The notes below the pieces were generated by a model, which was given only the letters and a program-made list of their open reading frames with translations, was not told the origin of the DNA and ran no database searches. Below, piece after piece: positions 5,975 through 13,432 of a DNA stretch of 43,486 nt. Each line of letters begins with the position of its first letter. Positions within the stretch are counted from its first letter, which is position 1. Both the position numbers and the translations under genes were made by a program. The stretch spans positions 1 through 43,486 of the forward strand of contig JANRJF010000070.1 of the NCBI GenBank assembly GCA_033764095.1, given 5' to 3'. The DNA comes from JBDTMT01 sp033764095 (lineage in GTDB: Bacteria; Desulfobacterota; Binatia; HRBIN30; CADEER01).

Positions 5975-8089
5975 CTACCAGCCACCGCCACCCCCACCGC
6001 CGCCGCCGCCGCCGGCCGAGCCGCCGCCGGAGGAGCCGCTGCTCGATCCCGGCGGGGTGGACGAGGACGCGACGGCGCTCGACAGCGATGAGCCGACCAT
6101 CGAGCTGAAGCTGGTGGGGCTGAAGCGGCTGATGGAGTCGCCGCTGTACCAGCCGGGCTTGTAGCGCGCGACGTCGTCGCCGTCGCCGGCGCTGCGCAGC
6201 ACGTCGTCGAAGCGCGCGCTCCACTGATGCTCGACGCCGAGCGCGATCGCATACGGCAGCATCGCCTCGAAACGCTGCGGCGTCTTCGGCGGTGCCATGC
6301 GCAGCTCGTCGCCCTCGGCGGTGCCGAGGTACATGGCGAAGCCGTCGATCTGGTCCATCAGCGCGCGTCCGGCGCGGGTCGGCTGCTTGAGCAGGAAGAG
6401 GAACAGCCAGTTGGTGCCGCCGAGCGCCAGGGCCAACGGCGTCGCCCAGATCGTGGTCAGTTGCGACATCATGTAGAGGCCCATCGCCTCCCCGGCGAAG
6501 AAGGGCAGCGCGATGACGCTGATGATGATCGCCGCGACGACGCCGAGGCCGCGCGAGAACGCGCCGGCGCCGGGGCGCAGCGCGTCGCGCCAGCCGCGCA
6601 GCACCGACTCCAGCAGGTGCAGGCAAGCGTACGACCAGACGCTCAGCCAGATCAGCATGAACACCATCGCGACGACGCCGGGACCGCGCGTGAACCAGGC
6701 CATCACCAGGAGCGCCAGCGCCGAGATCGCCAGCCCGGGGACGATCCAGCGGCGGTTGGTGTTGAACAGCTTGCGCTCGTACTCGCTCGACAGGGCGCCG
6801 CGCAGCGCCGTGATCGCCGCGCGCAGGCGGCCGTGGTTCCTCTGCTTGAGCTCGAGTGTCTCGCCGCCGCGGTGGAAGAGCGCGCCGTTGAGCTGCTTCT
6901 CGGCTGCGGTCAGCGGCGTGTCGCGCTTCGGCACGCTGAGCAGCGAGAACTCGCCGTTGTGCTCCTTGATCTGCACCCAGCCCTTCACCGCCAGGCCGAC
7001 CAGGCCGGCGGTGAAGCAGCGCTCGTCGTAGCCCATGCCGCGCACGTAGCGGACCCCGGGCGCGTCGAGCCCCGCCGGCGGCTCGAACAGCGGGATGATC
7101 GTGCCGCGCGCCGGATCGCGACCGACCACCACCCAGGTGGCGAGGTAGTAGAGCAGCACGACGAGCAGGCCGGCGGCGCCGGCCAGCAGATCGGGGTTGG
7201 CCCACACGGTGGCCCAGAAGCTCTCCTCGTCGCTGGGCGGGCGGATGTGACCCTTGGGGAACGAAGCGACGATGGTCAGGCCCTCGTACGAGTCGAGCGG
7301 TACGGTGGCGGCAAACGTCGCCGCGCCGCGCGCGTCGATCGCGCTGGTCAGGTGGCGATCGGTCGAGCCGGTGACGCCCGTATAGCCCTCCAGGACCAGC
7401 GCCTCGCGCGGGATGTCCGGCGGTAGCTCGACCCGCGCCGTGGCGCGATCGATGGGGAACACCCAGCCGTTGCCGGTCACGTTCCAGTAGAGCTCGTCGT
7501 GGTCCTCGAAGAAGCCCAGCTGGCGCGCCGTGCGGTAGGTGAGGCGGTAGGTGTGCGGACCCGGCTCGACCTCGCTGTCGGCGTCGCCGATGTACACGCG
7601 CACGCCGTTCTCCAGATCGCCGAGGTGATACGGCTCGGGGCGCCCGTCGCGCTCCACGGCCACCACCTCGAACGGCACGCTGCGTCGCAGTCCCCAGGCG
7701 CCGCCCTCGTAGAGGGTCGGGAAGTCGCGGTAGATGCCGTGCTTGATCTTGTCGCCCGCCGCGGTCACGGCGAGCGTCTCGGTCACCGTCAGGCCGCCGT
7801 CGCGATCGACGACGATGTCGCTGTGGTAGTCGCGAATGCGCTCCGCCGGGTCGTCGCTGGCCGCGCCCTCGTCCGCGGCGGCGTCGGCGGTGGGCGGGTC
7901 GCAGTTGGTCGCCGCTGCCTCGCCGTCCGCGGCGGCGGCGTCTGTCGCGCCGCCCGGGTAGCAGGGGTCCACCTTCGACCCGGCACGCGCGGCGGCCAGA
8001 CGCGCCGCGGCGCACTCGGCCTCGCTCAGCGCCGCGGCGCGGCTGCCGCCGAGCGCGACCAGCAGCAGCAGGATCGCGAGGCGCCTCAC
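5975..8089 (-). CDS. DUF2207 membrane protein with poly-glycine tail
   Basis: A 704-residue protein from ATG 8089. It has a signal peptide (MRRLAILLLLVALGG), a short Ala/Asp-rich stretch with two cysteines, and an extracytoplasmic DUF2207 domain (about residues 80-260: IRDYHSDIVVDRDGGLTVTE, HGIYRDFPTLYEG, YWNVTGNGWVFPI). Then come membrane helices around 310, 475-530 and 545-600, and a C-terminal tail rich in Ser and Gly ending in eleven Gly and Trp, a common end for this family. It overlaps the upstream lemA by 4 nt, so the two are surely cotranscribed and translationally coupled. LemA-DUF2207 pairs are widespread; their function is unknown. Confidence 0.88.
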   Translation of the reverse strand: MRRLAILLLLVALGGSRAAALSEAECAAARLAAARAGSKVDPCYPGGATDAAAADGEAAATNCDPPTADAAADEGAASDDPAERIRDYHSDIVVDRDGGLTVTETLAVTAAGDKIKHGIYRDFPTLYEGGAWGLRRSVPFEVVAVERDGRPEPYHLGDLENGVRVYIGDADSEVEPGPHTYRLTYRTARQLGFFEDHDELYWNVTGNGWVFPIDRATARVELPPDIPREALVLEGYTGVTGSTDRHLTSAIDARGAATFAATVPLDSYEGLTIVASFPKGHIRPPSDEESFWATVWANPDLLAGAAGLLVVLLYYLATWVVVGRDPARGTIIPLFEPPAGLDAPGVRYVRGMGYDERCFTAGLVGLAVKGWVQIKEHNGEFSLLSVPKRDTPLTAAEKQLNGALFHRGGETLELKQRNHGRLRAAITALRGALSSEYERKLFNTNRRWIVPGLAISALALLVMAWFTRGPGVVAMVFMLIWLSVWSYACLHLLESVLRGWRDALRPGAGAFSRGLGVVAAIIISVIALPFFAGEAMGLYMMSQLTTIWATPLALALGGTNWLFLFLLKQPTRAGRALMDQIDGFAMYLGTAEGDELRMAPPKTPQRFEAMLPYAIALGVEHQWSARFDDVLRSAGDGDDVARYKPGWYSGDSISRFSPTSFSSMVGSSLSSAVASSSTPPGSSSGSSGGGSAGGGGGGGGGGGW

Positions 8090-8625
8090 AGCGACACCTG
8101 CGGCGCGGCCCGCTCGGTGGCGCTCTCGACCTGGAAGAACTCGTCCACCGGGAAGCCGCCGGCACGCGCGATCAGGTTCGAGGGGAACGACTCGACCGCG
8201 ATGTTGTAGTCGCGCACGGTGCCGTTGTAGTAGCGCCGCGCCATTTGCAGCTGGTTCTCCACCTCGGCCAGGCGCGTCTGCAGGTCGAGAAAGCTCTGGC
8301 TGGCGCGCAGCTCGGGATAGGCTTCGACGACGGCGAGGATCTCGCGCAACTGGCCGCTCAGCGCGTTCTCGCCGTCCTGTTGCGCGCGGCTGGCGCGCTC
8401 GCCGCGCAGCCGGGTGAGCGACTCCAGCGTGCCGCGCTCGAAGTGGGCGTGCCCGCGCGTGGCCTCGACCAGCGCCGGCACCAGGTCATGGCGGCGTTTG
8501 AGCTGCACGTCGATGCCGCTCCATGCCTCGCGCACCAGGTTGCGGTGCCGGATCAACCGGTTGAAGGCGACGGCGGTCCAGGCCAGCAGCGCGAGCAGCG
8601 CCGCGAGGGCAAGCGTGGCGGGCAT
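8086..8625 (-). CDS. lemA: LemA family protein
   Basis: A 179-residue protein from ATG 8625: one N-terminal membrane helix (residues 3-22), then the family signature NRLIRHRNLVREAWSGIDVQ, LKRRHDLVPALVEATRGHAH, a long coiled helical region, and the closing ENQLQMARRYYNGTVRDYN, ESFPSNLIA. It fits the full family length. Most of the protein should lie outside the inner membrane. First gene of a two-gene unit with the DUF2207 protein. Confidence 0.95.
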   Translation of the reverse strand: MPATLALAALLALLAWTAVAFNRLIRHRNLVREAWSGIDVQLKRRHDLVPALVEATRGHAHFERGTLESLTRLRGERASRAQQDGENALSGQLREILAVVEAYPELRASQSFLDLQTRLAEVENQLQMARRYYNGTVRDYNIAVESFPSNLIARAGGFPVDEFFQVESATERAAPQVSL

Positions 8626-8781
8626 GCCGCCCGGCTACCAGAAGGCGGGGCACAACGCAGCGCCGGGCGTGCCTTCTCCTCAGTGCGGATCGACTTTCAA
8701 CCAACCGTCACTCGGGTGTCATCGGCCGCTAACCTCACCGCGGTAAGCATCCGCGACGCAGGAACACGAGGAGACGACCGT

Positions 8782-9249
8782 ATGGAAGCGCGCGAGGGCG
8801 AGCGCGGCGTCGTGCACCGCAATCTCGATGGCGAGGTCGCCGCGCTGCTCGGCATCGGCGGCGGCGAGTCGCGCGCGGTGCCGTTGATCGGCATGCGCGC
8901 GCTGATGCTGGCGATGTTGGAGGACGCGGTGCGTGCCTACCTGGGGAGCAACCCGCGCGAGGCCGAGGACGCCGCGGCGTGGATCGACTCGACTCGCAAT
9001 CGCTGGGTGTTCTCCTTCGGTACGGTCTGCGAGACGCTCGGGCTCGAGCCGCCGGCGGTGCGCGCGGCGTTGCACCGTCTGTACGCCCGACCACTGCTCG
9101 AGCGTCGGCTCAAGCTCGGCAAGAGCCGCCCCAACGCCCGCCAGGCCAACCTGCGCATCGTCGCGCCGCGCCGGCGCCGTCGTCGTTCCCCGACCCGGCC
9201 GCCGGCGCGTGTCGCGCCGCCGCTGGCGCTCGGCGGCCTGAAGGTCTGA
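8782..9249 (+). CDS. Conserved-looking hypothetical protein, basic C-terminus
   Basis: A 155-residue protein; ATG 8782 follows GAGGAG (8768-8773). Not assigned to a family. The N-terminal two-thirds is helical and includes EDAAAWIDSTRNRWVFSF followed by GTVCETLGLEPPAVRAALHR, a pattern that resembles a small helix-turn-helix-like unit. The last 50 residues are strongly basic (KLGKSRPNARQANLRIVAPR, then RRRRRR and Pro/Arg-rich), which suggests nucleic-acid contact. It is divergent from lemA and convergent with the NYN gene, with both stop codons inside a 12-bp palindrome. Confidence 0.6.
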   Translation: MEAREGERGVVHRNLDGEVAALLGIGGGESRAVPLIGMRALMLAMLEDAVRAYLGSNPREAEDAAAWIDSTRNRWVFSFGTVCETLGLEPPAVRAALHRLYARPLLERRLKLGKSRPNARQANLRIVAPRRRRRRSPTRPPARVAPPLALGGLKV

Positions 9250-9257
9250 GCGCTCAG
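9246..9257. terminator. Small palindrome holding two convergent stop codons
   Basis: CTGAGCGCTCAG is a perfect 12-bp palindrome that includes TGA 9247-9249 of the plus gene and the stop 9254-9256 of the minus gene. Too short to be a confident terminator; it may just follow from facing stop codons. Confidence 0.3.
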
Positions 9258-10417
9258 CCGAGCGGCGGGTCGCCGTAGGCGATCGTGTCGCTCGGCGCCG
9301 CCGCTTCGACCGCGTCGCTGCCGGAGTCGCCGCCGGCCGCCGGCGGCTTACGCCGGCGCCGTGGTGTAGCGGATTTCTTGCGCGCGCGCGGCTTGGCGGC
9401 AGGCGCCGCCTCGACCGGATCCGGCGCCGGCTCTGCCACCGGCTCGGGCGGTGGCGCATGGCGCAGGCGGACGCGCCCGTGCGAGTCGACCTCGACTTCC
9501 TTCAGCGTCCGCAGCCGCGTCACCAGCCGCGGCGAGCCGGGTGGCCGCGCGAAGCCCTCGGCCTTGAGCGCCTTCTCCAACACGTCGAGATTCACCCAGC
9601 GGTGCGGGTCGCCGTTGGTCAGGCGGCCGATCACGCTGGTCATCTGGTCGCGTGTCGCGCCGTGCGCCTCGGCGTTGTCGAAGGCCACCGCTCTTGGCGC
9701 CGGCGCCGGCTTCGGCGCTGCCGCTGCCACGACGACCGTCTCGCTCGGCAGGTTGGCTGGGCGCGCCTCGCCGCTGCCGCGCCCTCGCCGTCGGCGTCCG
9801 CCGCGCGAGCGGCGTCGCTTCGGCGCCGGCGTGTCCTCGTCCTCGGATTCGCGCGCCGCCGCCCCGCCGCGCTTGAGCTGCAGGCGGCGATAGGTGACGC
9901 CGAGCAGCGCCGCGGTATCGCCGACGGCGTCGAAGGCGCGGTCGTTGGAGACGATCTCCAGCACGTCGCCCGGCTCGGCGCGGCCGAGCCAGTAGCCGGC
10001 GGCGACGGCGATCCACAGATCGCTCCAGTCGCGCACGCCGGTGGCTGGCGCGCTGTGGCGCAGCTCGGCGCCGAGCCCGGCCAGGCGGCGGCCGAGGCGT
10101 TGGCTGGCGACGCGCCAATTGCCGACGGCGGCGACCTGCACCTGTTCGGTCAGCCGGTCGATGTGCACCTGGTCGAGCACCTCGAAGAGCTGCTCTTCGC
10201 TGCTGGTGTTCTCGACGTCGATGAACACCGCATGGCGATGGCGATGCGGCGCGACCGGCAACTCGGCCGCCGGCGTCTTGAGGCTCGGCGCTTCGGCGGT
10301 CTTGCGGCGCGTGCGCTTGGCCGGCACGCGCTTGGTGGCCTTGGCGCGCGCCGCGGGCTTGCTCGCCCGCGCCGTCGTCGGCTTCTTGGCGGGTTTCTTC
10401 GTTGGAGTCTTCTTCAC
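9254..10417 (-). CDS. NYN (PIN-like) nuclease with histone-H1-like tail and LOTUS-like domain
   Basis: A 387-residue protein with a GTG start at 10417; an in-frame TAA three codons upstream leaves no earlier option. Residues 1-40 are a Lys/Ala/Pro/Thr tail (KKTPTKKPAKKPTTARASKP) like histone H1 or AlgP. Residues 62-182 form an NYN domain: FIDVEN (Asp67, Asn70), DLWIAVAAGYWLG (Asp133), and VSNDRAFDAV (157-164), the acidic residues expected in PIN-fold ribonucleases. An Arg/Gly/Ser-rich linker follows (about 195-220), then a segment (about 258-325) with RDQMTSVIGRL, WVNLDVLEKALKAEGF and RLVTRLRTLKEVEV that fits an OST-HTH/LOTUS-like RNA-binding unit, then another basic Pro/Ala tail. Likely an RNA-processing or RNA-degrading enzyme; substrate unknown. 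Confidence 0.82.
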   Translation of the reverse strand: MKKTPTKKPAKKPTTARASKPAARAKATKRVPAKRTRRKTAEAPSLKTPAAELPVAPHRHRHAVFIDVENTSSEEQLFEVLDQVHIDRLTEQVQVAAVGNWRVASQRLGRRLAGLGAELRHSAPATGVRDWSDLWIAVAAGYWLGRAEPGDVLEIVSNDRAFDAVGDTAALLGVTYRRLQLKRGGAAARESEDEDTPAPKRRRSRGGRRRRGRGSGEARPANLPSETVVVAAAAPKPAPAPRAVAFDNAEAHGATRDQMTSVIGRLTNGDPHRWVNLDVLEKALKAEGFARPPGSPRLVTRLRTLKEVEVDSHGRVRLRHAPPPEPVAEPAPDPVEAAPAAKPRARKKSATPRRRRKPPAAGGDSGSDAVEAAAPSDTIAYGDPPLG

Positions 10418-10473
10418 GTCGCGTTAGTGCCAGGCTCGCCGGCTCGCCGTCAAAGGCTCGGCAGCGGCGCCGG

Positions 10474-11400
10474 TCAGGCGGCCCGCCCGAGGGCGTGCAG
10501 GCGTTCGGCCCATTCGAGCAGCGCGGCGAGCGAGCCGGTCTGCGGCGTGTAGTTGGCGTCGAGCAGCAATTCGTGCGCGCCAAGCGCCCGGGTGGCGGCG
10601 ATGTCGGCGCGGATCTGGTCGAGATCGCCGGAAAAGATCGGCCGCGCCGCGCCCGCCGGCCGCTCGGTGATCCAGAGATTGGCGCGGACGACCATTTCGA
10701 GCTGCTCCGGCTCGCGTCCGTGCTGCGCCGCCATCGTGCGAATGGTCGCGAACATCTCGCGCATGACGTCGATCGGGAGACCGGCCGGCATCCAGCCGTC
10801 CGCATCGCGCGCGACGCGGCGCAACGTCCTGGGGGTGTATGCGGCGGCGTACACCTTCGGGTGCGGCTGTTGCACCGGGCGCAGGTCGACCACCGACTCC
10901 GGCAGGTGGGTGAAGCGCCCGGCGAAGCGCACCGGATTGGTCGTCCACCAGGCCTTCAACAACGCCAGCGCTTCGTCGGCGCGGGCGCCGCGCTCGTGCA
11001 TCGGGACGCCGGCTGCCTCGTACTCGTCGGCCGACCAGCCGGTGCCGATGCCGAGTCGCAGGCGGCCGCCCGACAGCACGTCGAGGGTGGTCAGACGGCG
11101 CGCCAGCACGACCGGGTTGTACAGCGGCAGCACCAGTACGCTGGTGCCGAGCCCGATGCGCGCGGTGCGCGCGGCGACGAAGCTGAGCGCGTCGAGCGGG
11201 TCGAGCACGCGCTTCGAGCGCTCCGGCAGCTTGCCGTCGGCCGAGGCCGGGTACGGCGAGCGCGGCGCGACCGGATAGAGGACGCGGTCGACGGTCCACA
11301 GCGAATCGTAGCCGAGCGTCTCGCAGCGCTCGGCCACCGCCGTCATCGCGGCGGCGCCGGCCAGGTCGCCGCTCATCGGCAAGCCGAATCCCAGTCGCAT
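10474..11400 (-). CDS. LLM class (luciferase-like) F420-dependent oxidoreductase
   Basis: A 308-residue protein; I chose ATG 11400 (MRLGFGLPMSG), because the first strand of the luciferase-like TIM barrel starts there; an upstream open frame adds twelve non-family residues. Typical blocks are AERCETLGYDSLWTVDRVLY, TARIGLGTSVLVLPLYNPVV, TTLDVLSGGRLRLGIGTGW and DEYEAAGVPMHERG. These proteins use F420 or FMN to oxidise alcohols or reduce small molecules; the substrate is unknown. Monocistronic, divergent from the PPOX gene with about 98 bp between starts. Confidence 0.9.
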   Translation of the reverse strand: MRLGFGLPMSGDLAGAAAMTAVAERCETLGYDSLWTVDRVLYPVAPRSPYPASADGKLPERSKRVLDPLDALSFVAARTARIGLGTSVLVLPLYNPVVLARRLTTLDVLSGGRLRLGIGTGWSADEYEAAGVPMHERGARADEALALLKAWWTTNPVRFAGRFTHLPESVVDLRPVQQPHPKVYAAAYTPRTLRRVARDADGWMPAGLPIDVMREMFATIRTMAAQHGREPEQLEMVVRANLWITERPAGAARPIFSGDLDQIRADIAATRALGAHELLLDANYTPQTGSLAALLEWAERLHALGRAA

Positions 11401-11498
11401 GTGGCGGCCATGCCACGCGCGGCGCGCCGGGCGCAACGCAGATCGGGTAGGCGCGCGCCGGCATGCGGGCTATGGTCGGGCGCTCACAGGAGGACGCG

Positions 11499-12125
11499 AT
11501 GGCGCACGACGACCCGCACCGCATCACCACGCTCGAGCAGATCCGCGCGCTCGTGGGTGAGGGCAATCCCACCGCGCAGTTGAAGATCGGCGATCGGCTC
11601 GATGCGCATGCGCGCGCGTTCATCGGCCGCTCGCCGTTCCTGGTGTTGTCGACGGCGGACGCCGCCGGCCGCGCCGACGTTTCGCCGAAGGGTGATCACG
11701 CCGGCTTTGTCGCGGTCGAGGACGAGCGCACGCTACTGATCCCCGATCGCAGCGGCAATCGCCTGGTCTTCGGCTTGCAGAACATTCTCGCCAACCCGCA
11801 GGTCGGCGTGCTGTTCATGGTCCCCGGCACCGGCGAGACGCTGCGCGTCAACGGCCGCGCCAGCCTGACCAGCGACCCCGCCATCCGCGCGCGCCTGTCG
11901 TCGCGTGGCAAGCCGGCCGTGCTCGCCATCCGCGTCGAGGTCGAGGAGTGCTTCTTCCACTGCGCCAAGGCGTTCCTGCGCGCGGCACTGTGGAAGCCGG
12001 AGACCTGGCCGGGCGACGTGAAAGTCTCCTTCGGCCGCATCATGGCCGACAAGCTCGGCTCGCCGGACGAGGTGGCTCAGGCGATCGACGTGATGATCGA
12101 GGAGAACTACCGCAACGACCTGTAG
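11499..12125 (+). CDS. Pyridoxamine 5'-phosphate oxidase-family FMN protein (MSMEG_1061-like)
   Basis: A 208-residue protein; ATG 11499 is set by AGGAGG at 11488-11493. It has the split-barrel flavin fold pattern: SPFLVLSTADAAGRADVSPK, then GDHAGFVAVEDERTLLIPDR, SGNRLVFGLQNILANPQVGV and GTGETLRVNGRASLT, followed by VEECFFHCAKAFLRAALWKP. This matches the subgroup of PPOX proteins with an N-terminal helix and conserved HCAKA motif. General role is FMN- or F420-linked redox chemistry; true PdxH activity is unlikely. Its TAG stop is part of an 8-bp stem in IR3. Confidence 0.88.
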   Translation: MAHDDPHRITTLEQIRALVGEGNPTAQLKIGDRLDAHARAFIGRSPFLVLSTADAAGRADVSPKGDHAGFVAVEDERTLLIPDRSGNRLVFGLQNILANPQVGVLFMVPGTGETLRVNGRASLTSDPAIRARLSSRGKPAVLAIRVEVEECFFHCAKAFLRAALWKPETWPGDVKVSFGRIMADKLGSPDEVAQAIDVMIEENYRNDL

Positions 12126-12233
12126 GGGCGACAGAGGAAGAAAAGGGGGTTGGGGGTTAGGGGTTGGGATTGTTCGGCACCTATGCGCGGTTGCACCCTC
12201 AAGTCCCCAACCCCTAACCCCCTTACCTACAGG
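12119..12233. repeat. Inverted repeat IR3 with 7-bp G-rich words, PPOX/EamA junction
   Basis: An outer 8-bp stem, CCTGTAGG 12119-12126 with CCTACAGG 12226-12233, contains the stop codons of both convergent genes (TAG 12123-12125 and 12227-12229). An inner 17-bp perfect stem joins 12152-12168 and 12206-12222. The arms are tandem heptads of the type GGGGGTT / AGGGGTT. The spacer is 37 nt. Both convergent transcripts would carry a G-rich 3' end. Confidence 0.9.
12145..12168 (+). other. G-quadruplex motif (second one on the minus strand at 12196-12222)
   Basis: On the plus strand four G-runs (5, 5, 4 and 3 G) at 12145-12149, 12152-12156, 12160-12163 and 12166-12168 are separated by loops TT, TTA and TT. 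On the minus strand the matching C-runs at 12196-12198, 12205-12208, 12211-12214 and 12218-12222 give loops of 6, 2 and 3 nt. Both fit the canonical four-run rule with short loops. The unit resembles telomere-type GGGGTTA repeats, but this is an internal intergenic site. Confidence 0.75.
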
Positions 12234-13072
12234 TGCATCACGGCGGCGCCGGCGGCGACGATGACCGCGGCGGTGACGCGGCGGGCGCGGCCCGGCTCGC
12301 CGAGTAGCAGCGTGCCGATCAGCGCAGCGATGACGACACTGGTCTCGCGGAGCGCCGAGACCTGCGCCATCGCCCCGCCACGGCTCATCGCGGCGATCAC
12401 GATCGCGTAGGCGACCGTCGCCATGACCCCGGCGATCACCGCGCGGCGCAGGTCCGCGCGCATCGCCGGGCCGAGCGCGGCGCCGCGCCGCCAGGCCGCC
12501 ACCGCGAGCAGGCCGACCGCTTCGCCGATGTTCAGCCAGGCGATGTAGCTGAGCGGGTTGGCGACCCTGCGGCCGCCCAGGCCGTCGAGCACGGTGTAGG
12601 TGGCGATCATCGCGCCAGTGGCGAGCGCGAACCCCAGGCCGCGCCGCGCATCACCGCCGCCGACCCCGCCCGGCGCCAGGACCAGGCTGGCGATGCCGAT
12701 AGAGACCAGCGCGACCCCGAGCGCCTCGTGGAGCGTCGGCGCCTCGCCGGCGACCAGCGCGGCGCTGATCGCGACCAGGGGCGGCGCCAGCCCGCGCGCC
12801 AGCGGATAGACGCGGCTCAGGTCGCCGAAGCGGTACGCGTTGATCAGGCAGTAGTAGTAGACGACATGCGTCATGACCGAGCCGGCCAGCAGCGGCAGTG
12901 CCGTCGCGCTCGGCAGTGGCACCCAGAGCGCGACCGGGAGCGACAGCAGCGCGCCGGTCGCGGCGATGACCACGACGTTCGCCAGCCGGTCGGCGCCGAG
13001 CTTGACGAAGGAGTTCCACAGCGCGTGCAGGAGAGCCGCGAAGAGCACCGCGGCAGCGAGCGTCAGCGTCAC
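12227..13072 (-). CDS. EamA/DMT-superfamily transporter
   Basis: A 281-residue integral membrane protein with about ten hydrophobic segments and the internal duplication of the drug/metabolite transporter superfamily. Typical pieces are LLHALWNSFVKLGADRLA at the start, INAYRFGDLSRVYPLARGLAPPL at the end of the first half, and SALRETSVVIAALIGTLLLGEP before the last helix. Likely an exporter of a small metabolite; substrate unknown. The start is GTG 13072 with no clear ribosome binding site. It lies downstream of the gloB-galE run but is separated by IR4. Confidence 0.87.
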   Translation of the reverse strand: MTLTLAAAVLFAALLHALWNSFVKLGADRLANVVVIAATGALLSLPVALWVPLPSATALPLLAGSVMTHVVYYYCLINAYRFGDLSRVYPLARGLAPPLVAISAALVAGEAPTLHEALGVALVSIGIASLVLAPGGVGGGDARRGLGFALATGAMIATYTVLDGLGGRRVANPLSYIAWLNIGEAVGLLAVAAWRRGAALGPAMRADLRRAVIAGVMATVAYAIVIAAMSRGGAMAQVSALRETSVVIAALIGTLLLGEPGRARRVTAAVIVAAGAAVMHL

Positions 13073-13080
13073 AGGAGAGA

Positions 13081-13165
13081 GAAGCGTGACCAGTGACCGG
13101 TGACCAGTAACCGGTGTTGGGCCGTCCCGTACCGGTCACCGGTCACTGGTCACCCGTCACGCTTC
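13081..13165. repeat. Inverted repeat IR4 with 7-bp tandem words
   Basis: Arms 13081-13115 and 13131-13165 (35 nt each) match at 30 positions when reverse-complemented; spacer 15 nt. The left arm is a run of heptamers GTGACCA, GTGACCG, GTGACCA, GTAACCG (13086-13113). The right arm holds the last two sense codons and the TGA of the 85-aa gene (stop 13157-13159). Unlike IR1-IR3 it lies between two genes of the same strand; the next gene, EamA, starts 9 nt beyond the left arm. Confidence 0.9.
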
Positions 13166-13414
13166 TGTCTTCGGCCCGAACAGCTCGTCGCGCGTCTTGC
13201 CCTCCAGCGCGGTCGCCAGCTGCGCCAGCGCGTCGTCGGCTGTCGCGGCAAGGCCCATCTTCGAATGATCGAGGCGGGTCATGTGGATATCGACCGGAAC
13301 GGCGGTGAAGAAGCCGTTCGGCAGGCTCGACACCATGACGAAGAAGGCGTGGCCGTCGGGATCGCGCAGCTGGAACCACTCGACCTTCTGCACGACGTAG
13401 GGGGAATCGCTCAT
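13157..13414 (-). CDS. Small hypothetical protein (85 aa)
   Basis: An 85-residue protein from ATG 13414, 18 nt after galE. It reads SPYVVQKVEWFQLRDPDGHA, FFVMVSSLPNGFFTAVPVDI, then a helical end ALAQLATALEGKTRDELFGP. I do not recognise a family; the first half looks like a beta-sheet unit. Codon use matches the neighbours and spacing fits a member of the galE operon. Its C-terminal Glu-Ala and stop are encoded in an arm of IR4. Confidence 0.6.
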   Translation of the reverse strand: MSDSPYVVQKVEWFQLRDPDGHAFFVMVSSLPNGFFTAVPVDIHMTRLDHSKMGLAATADDALAQLATALEGKTRDELFGPKTEA

Positions 13415-13432
13415 CAGTGGACTCCGATCGGG

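Noticed and set aside
3498..13165. CRISPR arrays, because of the repeated words in IR1-IR4
   Set aside because: The words are directly joined with no spacers, are 7-10 bp long, and are arranged as inverted arms; no cas genes are present.
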